Source of the DNA: Candidatus Bathyarchaeota archaeon
Lineage (GTDB): Archaea; Thermoproteota; Bathyarchaeia; Bathyarchaeales; DTEX01
Assembly: GCA_003601725.1 (NCBI GenBank)
Contig: PIYJ01000077.1
Coordinates: 1,922-8,087 of the forward strand
DNA: 6,166 nt
Reading direction: 5' to 3'
A model generated the notes under the pieces. That model saw only the letters and a list, made by a program, of their open reading frames with translations, was not told the origin of the DNA and made no database searches. A program made the translations under genes and the position numbers. Within the stretch, counting starts at the first letter, position 1; every line of letters starts with the position of its first letter. Of this stretch, positions 1 through 4,527 are shown one piece after another.

Positions 1-479
1 TCAGCACTTCTGGGATCTTCAACCCTTATCAAAAGGTTTCTTCCATCATGCAGATTAAGCTGAATATGACCGCCATTGACGGTCGTCTTATTCTCAATTC
101 TGCAGAGCTTGAAACTGGCTTCCTTCTCATCTATCGGATATAGGCTTAATCCCTTCTTGGAAGGCAAAATCCTATAGTTCGCCTTGATCTCAGGAATAGA
201 GATAACATCCATCAAGCCTGCGGGAAAACGGTCATCCCGCCTGATCTTTCCATCAACTTTGATCTTACCTTGAGAGATTATCTTCCTCGCTTCTTTTCTC
301 GTCTCAGCAAGCCCAAGAATCTCACGAACAATAAGCACCAAGGGGATGCAACGATTAATTGGATGCGGGCCTGGTCTGGGCTTAACAGCCCATGTGAACT
401 TCTTTCTATGTATAGGCCAGAATGCAGGTGAAGCTTCTCGTTTCAGATGTAAGCTGCCGCCTTTCTTCCCCATTTTCAT
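1..479 (-). CDS. rps4e: 30S ribosomal protein S4e (eS4), 3' end cut by window edge
   Basis: This is a small-subunit ribosomal protein found in archaea and eukaryotes, which binds 16S rRNA. I translated it by hand from the minus strand; 159 codons are visible before the edge, against roughly 235-245 residues for the family, so the C-terminal third (KOW-containing part) is missing. The N-terminus MKMGKKGGSLHLKR, followed by a WPIHRK stretch and a KPRPGPH motif at about 33-39, is diagnostic. An S4-type RNA-binding segment follows at about 42-105, including RKEARKIISQGKIKVDGK. The start is set by an ATGA overlap with the L24 stop codon, with GGAG six bases upstream. A second ATG two codons later (473) is possible but less likely. 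The position after L24 matches the usual archaeal order, and L5 would be expected next, outside the window. Identity is seen directly and is very secure. Confidence 0.96.
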   Translation of the reverse strand, partial: MKMGKKGGSLHLKREASPAFWPIHRKKFTWAVKPRPGPHPINRCIPLVLIVREILGLAETRKEARKIISQGKIKVDGKIRRDDRFPAGLMDVISIPEIKANYRILPSKKGLSLYPIDEKEASFKLCRIENKTTVNGGHIQLNLHDGRNLLIRVEDPRSA

Positions 480-943
480 CCTCTACTCCTTAATTTTTTA
501 TCATTTCCTGAAGGCTTCTCAGAGCCTTCTTCCCTTTCTTTTTCATCGGTCTCTTCCGAAGGCTTCTCTTCCTTTTCAGGGGAGCCTTTCCTCTCTAGGA
601 TTCTCTTTCTCCAATCGTCATCAAGGTTAAGTCTGGTAATCTCAACCTTAGAATAATGAATAGGTACAGGCGTCGTCGTTCCGTCGGCTTTTTCTCTGGC
701 TACCCCATCCACGTATATCCGATATTTTCTTCTATCTACCCTTGTCACTCGTCCCTCATAGTCTTTATAGTCGCCTCTAAGAATCCTAACGGTGTCACCT
801 GACCTGATAGGAAGAGATCGAACCCCGTAAGATTCCCTCAGGTTTTGAGATAAATGAGCCAACATGATCTTAGCTCGAATATGATGAGGCGCATTGTACA
901 GCAGTTTTCTCTGCTTACTCGGATCTTTCGTCTTTATTTTCAT
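476..943 (-). CDS. rpl24: 50S ribosomal protein L24 (uL24) with charged C-terminal tail
   Basis: This large-subunit assembly protein binds 23S rRNA close to the exit tunnel. The archaeal-type N-terminal segment (residues 1-46, containing KQRKLLYNAPHHIRAK) is followed by a KOW motif at about 47-70 (IRSGDTVRILRGDYKDYEGR). The conserved part ends near residue 118. The last 35-40 residues are a low-complexity tail rich in Glu, Lys and Ser that looks disordered. At 155 residues the protein is at the long end for archaeal L24 because of this tail. The ATG at 943 is preceded by AAGGGG, a modest ribosome binding site, in a 17-nt gap after L14, the widest gap in the cluster. The TGA stop overlaps the S4e ATG by four bases. 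Identity is certain; the tail's function is unknown. Confidence 0.97.
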   Translation of the reverse strand: MKIKTKDPSKQRKLLYNAPHHIRAKIMLAHLSQNLRESYGVRSLPIRSGDTVRILRGDYKDYEGRVTRVDRRKYRIYVDGVAREKADGTTTPVPIHYSKVEITRLNLDDDWRKRILERKGSPEKEEKPSEETDEKEREEGSEKPSGNDKKLRSRG

Positions 944-960
944 GGTAATCCCCTTAAATT

Positions 961-1401
961 CTAAACGATGATGCTTGACGCACTTGCTATTCTAGGCCAC
1001 CTCTCCGCGGCCTCTCGGGCTACGGCTCCCCGTATTTCTGAGCCGCGCATCTCTCCTTCCGGAGTGATTATCACCGCAGCGTTATCTTCAAATTGAACCC
1101 AGTTCCCTTCTGGACGTCTGAAGGGCTTCCTTTGCCTTATTATTACAGCTTGAAACAGTTTCTTCCTCATATCGGGGCTTCCTCTTCTCACGGAGACGAC
1201 TACTCTGTCTCCCACCGAGGCGGAGGGTACACGTCTCAGCCTTCCCTTATATCCGATGACCTGTATCAGCCTCAGCATCTTTGCCCCGGAGTTATCTGCG
1301 CATTTTATCAGGGAACCCACTGGGAGTCCCCTTGAGATCTTTATTCGATGTCCAGCTGCTCCTCTGGCTAGGAAGGCTCTTGTTCTTGCTCTTGATGACA
1401 T
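961..1401 (-). CDS. rpl14: 50S ribosomal protein L14 (uL14)
   Basis: This universal large-subunit protein sits at the subunit interface and contacts 23S rRNA. The core begins near residue 27 with LPVGSLIKCADNSGAK, followed by the VGDRVVVSVRRG strand and the family signature region at about 85-112 (AVIIRQRKPFRRPEGNWVQF, then EDNAAVII). At 146 residues it is longer than bacterial L14 (about 122) because of a basic N-terminal extension of some 20 residues, normal for archaea and eukaryotes. The ATG at 1401 lies 2 nt after the S17 stop, and GGAGG at 1412-1416 is ten bases upstream, inside the end of the S17 gene, so translation is probably coupled to S17. Nothing is missing from the core fold. 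Confidence 0.97.
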   Translation of the reverse strand: MSSRARTRAFLARGAAGHRIKISRGLPVGSLIKCADNSGAKMLRLIQVIGYKGRLRRVPSASVGDRVVVSVRRGSPDMRKKLFQAVIIRQRKPFRRPEGNWVQFEDNAAVIITPEGEMRGSEIRGAVAREAAERWPRIASASSIIV

Positions 1402-1403
1402 TT

Positions 1404-1718
1404 TTACTTTGCCTCCACTTTTTGAATGACGACGAATGAGACCGTCTTGCTGAGCGGTCTACATTCCGCAATCTTTACCCTGTCATTCTCATGAGCATCT
1501 ATGCAGGGCGGATTATGAGCAGGTATGTGACTATGCCTTCTTTCATATCGTTTATATTTGGGGATGTACCGTAAAAAGTCTCTCCGCACTATCACGGTTT
1601 TTTCCATTTTGTCACTTACAACTGTTCCTTCAAGAATTCTTCCCCTAATCTTTAAGGATCCATGGAATGGACAGTTCGGATCGTCGCATGATCTTTCAGG
1701 CTTTGGGACTGACGCCAT
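1404..1718 (-). CDS. rps17: 30S ribosomal protein S17 (uS17), archaeal type
   Basis: This is a primary 16S rRNA-binding protein of the small subunit. The OB-fold core runs from GRILEGTVVSDKMEKTVIVR to the signature ECRPLSKTVSFVVI at about 85-98. The N-terminus holds C11, C16 and H19 (CDDPNCPFHG), the short Cys/His-rich leader usual in archaeal S17. I chose the ATG at 1718, giving 104 residues: it forms a TGATG overlap with the Rpp29 stop and has GGAGG at 1727-1731 eight bases upstream. An in-frame GTG at 1721 and TTG at 1724 would add one or two residues but lie too near that site. The gene lies between Rpp29 and L14, the normal archaeal order. Identity is secure; only the exact start carries slight doubt. 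Confidence 0.96.
   Translation of the reverse strand: MASVPKPERSCDDPNCPFHGSLKIRGRILEGTVVSDKMEKTVIVRRDFLRYIPKYKRYERRHSHIPAHNPPCIDAHENDRVKIAECRPLSKTVSFVVIQKVEAK
1412..1416 (-). promoter_or_regulatory. Ribosome binding site of L14
   Basis: GGAGG on the minus strand lies ten bases before the L14 ATG and within the last codons of S17. It supports the L14 start at 1401 and translational coupling to S17. Confidence 0.7.
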
Positions 1719-1999
1719 CACCAACGCCTCCTAATAGGTTTTTTTATTCTATCTTCCGGACGGTTGACTAGGATTTTGCCGTCGATCTCTACAATCGTCC
1801 CATCGGGATATATGAAGTGAAAGACTGATGTCTCCTTTATTACTCTTTTTTCTTTTCCATCCTGCATCAATACGAAGGTATTCCGGGTCTCATCGATGAT
1901 TCTGCCTTTAATTCCCACACAATCCGGATTACTGCTCTCTGCAACCTTGACTTTAAGCCCGATGAATTCGTGTTGAACTATTTCCGGCGTGACTTTCAT
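1718..1999 (-). CDS. rnp1: Ribonuclease P protein component 1 (Rpp29/Pop4)
   Basis: This is a protein subunit of archaeal RNase P, which assists the RNA subunit in removing 5' leaders from pre-tRNA; it pairs with Rpp21 in the enzyme. The 93-residue protein has the family hallmarks in order: HEFIGLKVKV at 10-19, a GIKGRIIDETRNTFVL strand pair at 29-44, the K55/F60 strand region, EIDGKIL at 71-77 and the closing RPEDRIKKP at 80-88. The fold is an Sm-like beta barrel. Its ATG forms an ATGA overlap with the L29 stop, and its TGA overlaps the S17 start, so it is embedded in the ribosomal mRNA. This placement is well known in archaea and links tRNA maturation to ribosome supply. In many archaea an eIF1 (SUI1) gene lies just before it; here there is none. 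Confidence 0.96.
   Translation of the reverse strand: MKVTPEIVQHEFIGLKVKVAESSNPDCVGIKGRIIDETRNTFVLMQDGKEKRVIKETSVFHFIYPDGTIVEIDGKILVNRPEDRIKKPIRRRW
1727..1731 (-). promoter_or_regulatory. Ribosome binding site that sets the S17 start
   Basis: GGAGG on the minus strand, inside the end of the Rpp29 gene, lies eight bases before the ATG at 1718. It is only five and two bases before the alternative in-frame GTG (1721) and TTG (1724). The spacing favours the ATG. Confidence 0.7.
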
Positions 2000-2208
2000 T
2001 TCCCTTTTCCCTTCTGCTCTTCATTCATCACGGTTAGGATGCGGGCAATAGCCTTTTTAAGTTCACGAATCCTCGAAGGATTATCAAGAGCTCCCCCAGC
2101 TTCCACCATAGTTCTTGCTCTCATAAGTTCTGCACGGAGCTCTGTTAATCTCCTTTTCCTCTCTTCATTAGACATCTTTCGGATCTCACTAACCCTCAGA
2201 ATCGGCAT
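1996..2208 (-). CDS. rpl29: 50S ribosomal protein L29 (uL29)
   Basis: This small helical large-subunit protein binds 23S rRNA near the exit tunnel and the signal recognition particle docking site. The 70 residues form the expected antiparallel helical hairpin: LRVSEIRKMSNEERKRRLTE, then LRAELMRARTMVEAGGAL, a turn at DNPSRI, then the helix RELKKAIARILTVMNEE. A short basic tail ends the protein. The ATG at 2208 lies inside the end of the S3 gene (20-nt overlap in a different frame). GAGGG at 2217-2221, eight bases upstream, supports this start. The stop overlaps the Rpp29 ATG. Length and order (S3, L29, Rpp29) are typical for archaea. Confidence 0.95.
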   Translation of the reverse strand: MPILRVSEIRKMSNEERKRRLTELRAELMRARTMVEAGGALDNPSRIRELKKAIARILTVMNEEQKGKGK

Positions 2209-2920
2209 TTACTTTTCCCTCTTTATCTTCCCCACTTGTCTGAGCCGTTTCTGTTTTATCCTCCTCTTCTGGGATGCTGGGACTAGATTCGGAAAGAGTC
2301 TCCTCAACAGGTTCTTCTTCTGTTTCCTCTTCGAGAAATTCTATCTGATCGGGAAGCTTAACATTCGGAGGCATGATAGAAACCTTAACGCCGAATATGC
2401 CCGGCTTCAACTGAACATGCGTAACCGCCGTCCTCACATATTTTATTGCGGGATCCCCGCTCTTCGGCAAATATCCATCTCTAAACTTTTCGCTTCTAGC
2501 CCGCTCGGTTCTCAGCTTACCGCTTATGATGATCTCTGCGCCCATCGCTCCGGCTTCCATAATGCGGCTTAAAGCCCAGAACCCCGCTCTGCGGAAGTGT
2601 ACATCTCTCCGCAATGCAGAGGCGATGCGGGAAGCCATGACGCGGGCGTTGAGCTCTGGAACCTCGATTTCGGCGACGGAGATTTGGGGGTTCGGCAGGT
2701 CAAATTTTTCCTCTAAGATTCTTGCGAGATTCTTTATTGTGGTTCCCCCTCGTCCTATGATTATGCCTGGGCGCATAGCGTAGATAACTATGTTCGTGCC
2801 GAGCGGGGTTCTCGTGATGTCGACTCCGCCATACCCTGCTCTTTCAAACTGTTTCCATAAAAACTCGTCGACTCCAGCTTTCTTAATTGAATCCTCTACA
2901 AAATGCTTGGTAGAAGACAA
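2189..2920 (-). CDS. rps3: 30S ribosomal protein S3 (uS3) with acidic C-terminal tail, TTG start
   Basis: This small-subunit protein lines the mRNA entry channel. Residues 1-35 are the archaeal N-terminal helix and RAGYGGVDI motif. A type II KH RNA-binding domain follows with its GRGG loop at 56-59 (PGIIIGRGGTTIKNL). The C-terminal S3 domain covers about 90-185 and includes GAMGAEIIISGKL and KSGDPAIKYV. Residues 196-243 are a low-complexity Glu-rich tail, seen in many archaeal S3 proteins but long here. The start appears to be TTG at 2920: no ATG or GTG precedes it in a plausible place, KHFVED aligns with known archaeal S3 N-termini, and GGAGG lies at 2933-2937, twelve bases upstream. The L22 stop is only one base before it, so translation is probably coupled. 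The gene overlaps L29 by 20 nt. Confidence 0.96.
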   Translation of the reverse strand: MSSTKHFVEDSIKKAGVDEFLWKQFERAGYGGVDITRTPLGTNIVIYAMRPGIIIGRGGTTIKNLARILEEKFDLPNPQISVAEIEVPELNARVMASRIASALRRDVHFRRAGFWALSRIMEAGAMGAEIIISGKLRTERARSEKFRDGYLPKSGDPAIKYVRTAVTHVQLKPGIFGVKVSIMPPNVKLPDQIEFLEEETEEEPVEETLSESSPSIPEEEDKTETAQTSGEDKEGKVNADSEG

Positions 2921-2921
2921 A

Positions 2922-3416
2922 TCAGCTTTGTCCCTCCGCTTGTCCTAGGACTATTTCGACGTGACAGAGAGTCTCAAAACGAGGAGTTGCCCGTCCCATT
3001 GCTCTGGGAATGTATCTTTTAATCTTCATTCCGGGATACGCAGCGGCATGAATTACTCTCAGATTTTCAACGTCAAGTCCCTTAAAGTTCGCATTTGCCT
3101 CTGCGCTTTCAAGGACTGAAAGAATCTTTTGGGCAGCCTTAACCGGGTATCTTCCCGCCGCAGCTTTTTGTAAGCCTCTTCTATGCGGAAGCTTCTTTTT
3201 AAACCTTTTAAATGGAACAGCCTTCTTTTTCCTTATAACCTGCTCCAAAAATTCTCTAGCCTCGTCAAGCTTCATTCCCTTTATGGCCGCACATACCTCT
3301 CTCGCATTTTTAGGGGATATCCTAAGCTCTCTCCCACTTGCCTTTACTGTAACATCCGGATCTAGGCCGACCACTGAATATCCCCATTTTGGCAATGGAC
3401 AGTCACCAACTGCCAT
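2922..3416 (-). CDS. rpl22: 50S ribosomal protein L22 (uL22)
   Basis: This large-subunit protein lines the polypeptide exit tunnel. The 164 residues match the archaeal form: an N-terminal segment with WGYSVVGLDPDVTVKASG, the helix ISPKNAREVCAAIKGMKLDE at 33-52, a basic stretch (KKKAVPFKRFKKKLPHRRG) at 63-81, AGRYPVKAAQKILSVLESAE at 87-106, then the tunnel hairpin at about 120-147 (PGMKIKRYIPRAMGRATPR). The ATG at 3416 has no recognisable Shine-Dalgarno sequence. That fits a very short or absent leader, given a TATA-like element about 33 bases upstream. It is the first gene of this block; S19, normally directly upstream in archaea, is absent. An ATG at 3420 is out of frame. Confidence 0.96.
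   Translation of the reverse strand: MAVGDCPLPKWGYSVVGLDPDVTVKASGRELRISPKNAREVCAAIKGMKLDEAREFLEQVIRKKKAVPFKRFKKKLPHRRGLQKAAAGRYPVKAAQKILSVLESAEANANFKGLDVENLRVIHAAAYPGMKIKRYIPRAMGRATPRFETLCHVEIVLGQAEGQS
2933..2937 (-). promoter_or_regulatory. Ribosome binding site supporting the TTG start of S3
   Basis: GGAGG on the minus strand, inside the end of the L22 gene, lies twelve bases before the TTG at 2920. The spacing is slightly long but workable. It is the only Shine-Dalgarno-like site near the conserved S3 N-terminus. Confidence 0.55.
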
Positions 3417-3612
3417 TCATCAGATACACGGTTATTTATAAGGATTTATATTTTCGTAAATTTTTATCTTATCCGCTGAGAATAAACGTTTTCCATCATT
3501 CTCGTCTTCTCTCAGATCTTTTCATGTCTAACTTCTAGAATGAAGGGCTCAACAGATAATATTCATGAAAATTCCAGATTCATAGAGAATAGGATTCCGA
3601 GAGCTGGATGCT
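3417..3612. other. Intergenic region between L22 and the membrane protein gene
   Basis: These 196 bases hold no open reading frame or RNA gene that I can support. The L22-proximal part (3430-3470) is very AT-rich and carries the probable promoter. The rest has several small inverted repeats: an AAACGTTT palindrome at 3484-3491, a GAGAAT/ATTCTC pair at 3478-3483 and 3498-3503, and the left arm of an 11-bp inverted repeat at 3470-3480. S19 would be expected here in a standard archaeal cluster, but no S19-like sequence is visible. Confidence 0.6.
3444..3456 (-). promoter_or_regulatory. BRE/TATA-like promoter for the L22-led ribosomal operon
   Basis: On the minus strand the sequence reads CGAAAATATAAAT, a purine/A-rich BRE-like stretch running into a TATA box. 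An archaeal TATA box centred near 3449 would start transcription some 25 bases downstream, near 3424, giving a leader of about 8 nt before the L22 ATG. This fits the lack of a ribosome binding site there. A second TATA-like TTATAAAT at 3433-3440 is too close to the start codon to serve L22. The call rests on pattern and position only. Confidence 0.55.
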
Positions 3613-3627
3613 TCAGCTCAGCGGATA
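3470..3627. repeat. 11-bp perfect inverted repeat bracketing the intergenic region
   Basis: TATCCGCTGAG at 3470-3480 is the exact reverse complement of CTCAGCGGATA at 3617-3627, with 136 bases between. The right arm lies in the last codons of the membrane protein gene. No target-site duplication flanks the arms and no transposase-like sequence lies between them. It could be a pair of regulator sites, a remnant of a small mobile element, or chance. Confidence 0.35.
3597..3624 (-). terminator. Possible hairpin at the end of the membrane protein gene
   Basis: GAGCTG (3601-3606) pairs with CAGCTC (3614-3619) around a 7-base loop that spans the stop codon. CCG (3597-3599) and CGG (3622-3624) could extend the stem past a small internal mismatch. 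No T-rich tract follows on the minus strand, so it does not look like a standard archaeal terminator. It may simply be a local structure. Confidence 0.2.
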
Positions 3628-4308
3628 CTTCATTCCCGGAATCTTTTTCAAGGCTAACACGATCGGTGTGCCTATGATAAATGTAACTATAACCACAATC
3701 GCATCCTCTATGTAAGAATCGACTGCGCCCGTGATGAACGCGACACGGACAACCTCAGACGGCCAGCCTAAGATGACGTAAAGCCCGGCTGGGATGAGCA
3801 GGAAAACCCTTGTTAGGGAATCCGTAACTGTGCCGATGAATGCCGCCATCGACATGATGAAAGGCAAGCGGTTCACATCCTTATTGAAGAGGTTCTTAGA
3901 GATCTTGGTTACAGGATATACCAGAGCAGATGCTGCTAAGATATCGAGAATAGTCCATAGAGGAAGCTCTCTGCCAAGCGGATGTGCAAAGTAAGACCCC
4001 AACATAACTGCATAAATCAAAAGTAAAGATTTCCATCTGTTCTTAGCTATCAAGCCGCATGCAAGGACACCCATAGGCTCAGCGATTATGCCGAACATCC
4101 AGAGATCCGTGGGTTTAATAGTTCTGGCAACGAGGCTTCCCAGCAAAGCGGCTAAGAACCCTGCCCAAGGGCCTAAAATCAATCCTTCCAGTGGCTCTAA
4201 GTATATGCTCCAGCTTCGCCAGAGCTCCACAGGGGTTATTAAATACAGAACAGCGTGTAAGGCGGCGAAGACTCCGATGAGCGATATGATCTTTGATGAT
4301 CTTTTCAA
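3613..4308 (-). CDS. Multi-pass membrane protein, probable ECF transporter S component
   Basis: This 231-residue hydrophobic protein has about six to eight predicted membrane segments, roughly at 7-26, 39-61, 69-88, 93-109, 116-135, 150-175, 176-195 and 202-220. LEPLEGLILGPWAGFLAALL at 38-56 resembles the acidic-to-GPW loop and helix of substrate-binding S components of energy-coupling factor transporters, which take up vitamins or metals with a shared ATPase and T module. Size and compact helical layout also fit. No ATPase or T-component gene is in the window, which is normal for group II ECF systems with a shared module. The substrate cannot be read from the sequence. The start appears to be TTG at 4308: an in-frame stop lies three codons upstream, and MKRSSKIISLIG is a reasonable N-terminus. 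No clear ribosome binding site is present. Other small membrane families remain possible. Confidence 0.65.
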   Translation of the reverse strand: MKRSSKIISLIGVFAALHAVLYLITPVELWRSWSIYLEPLEGLILGPWAGFLAALLGSLVARTIKPTDLWMFGIIAEPMGVLACGLIAKNRWKSLLLIYAVMLGSYFAHPLGRELPLWTILDILAASALVYPVTKISKNLFNKDVNRLPFIMSMAAFIGTVTDSLTRVFLLIPAGLYVILGWPSEVVRVAFITGAVDSYIEDAIVVIVTFIIGTPIVLALKKIPGMKYPLS

Positions 4309-4323
4309 TTCGCATCAATCCGG

Positions 4324-4339
4324 GTATTTTAGGAAATAC
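4324..4339. repeat. Small palindrome ahead of the membrane protein gene
   Basis: GTATTT and AAATAC arms of six bases flank a four-base centre (TAGG). The site lies 16-31 bases before the TTG start of the membrane protein and overlaps the transcription start predicted from the TATA-like element at 4353-4360. It could be an operator for a dimeric repressor; this is inference from position and symmetry. Confidence 0.35.
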
Positions 4340-4352
4340 TAAAATCTTTTCG

Positions 4353-4360
4353 TTTTTAAA
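4353..4360 (-). promoter_or_regulatory. Candidate TATA box for the membrane protein gene
   Basis: TTTAAAAA on the minus strand, within CTCTTTAAAAACG, is centred near 4356. It would predict a transcript start near 4331 and a leader of about 22 bases before the TTG start. No convincing BRE is seen, and the region is AT-rich, so the support is weak. Confidence 0.3.
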
Positions 4361-4504
4361 GAGTTTGATGTTCATGACTGGTTCATCTCTCCGAATAAGG
4401 ATGCTTTGAAAATTGTAAGTTCAACAAAAGGTAAATTTCATATCTGTTAAGAGTATGGCGGTGATGAAACTTTAACGATGGAATTAAGAAAATGATAAAT
4501 TAGC

Positions 4505-4517
4505 TTAATTTAAAAGG
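4505..4517 (+). promoter_or_regulatory. Candidate TATA element for the amidohydrolase
   Basis: The stretch TTAATTTAAAAGG holds a TATA-like TTTAAAAG centred near 4512. The predicted transcript start near 4537 would fall between the two possible start codons. That would make translation from the ATG at 4540 nearly leaderless and exclude the ATG at 4528. Another AT-rich match, GATAAATTAG at 4494-4503, would allow the earlier start. Support is weak. Confidence 0.25.
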
Positions 4518-4527
4518 AATTTGGAAG

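Larger units (their letters stand above)
4309..4527. other. Divergent intergenic region
   Basis: These 219 bases separate the minus-strand membrane protein from the plus-strand amidohydrolase and should contain both promoters. Apart from the weak TATA-like elements and the palindrome at 4324-4339, I see no gene, repeat array or recognisable riboswitch. A minus-strand reading frame from 4375 overlaps the membrane protein gene but has no protein-like features. Confidence 0.55.

Noticed and set aside
346..630. 94-residue plus-strand open frame
   Set aside because: It is antisense to S4e and L24, and both minus-strand genes are certain.
1970..2572. 200-residue plus-strand open frame
   Set aside because: It is wholly antisense to L29 and S3, is Phe/Leu/Ser-rich as expected from a reversed charged coding frame, and has no recognisable motif.
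3490..3560. Possible box C/D small RNA on the minus strand in the gap (CTGA and ATGATGG)
   Set aside because: The boxes are imperfect and in the wrong order, with no flanking stem.
4115..4375. 86-residue minus-strand open frame overlapping the start of the membrane protein
   Set aside because: It overlaps the well-supported hydrophobic frame, lacks protein-family features and has no ribosome binding site.
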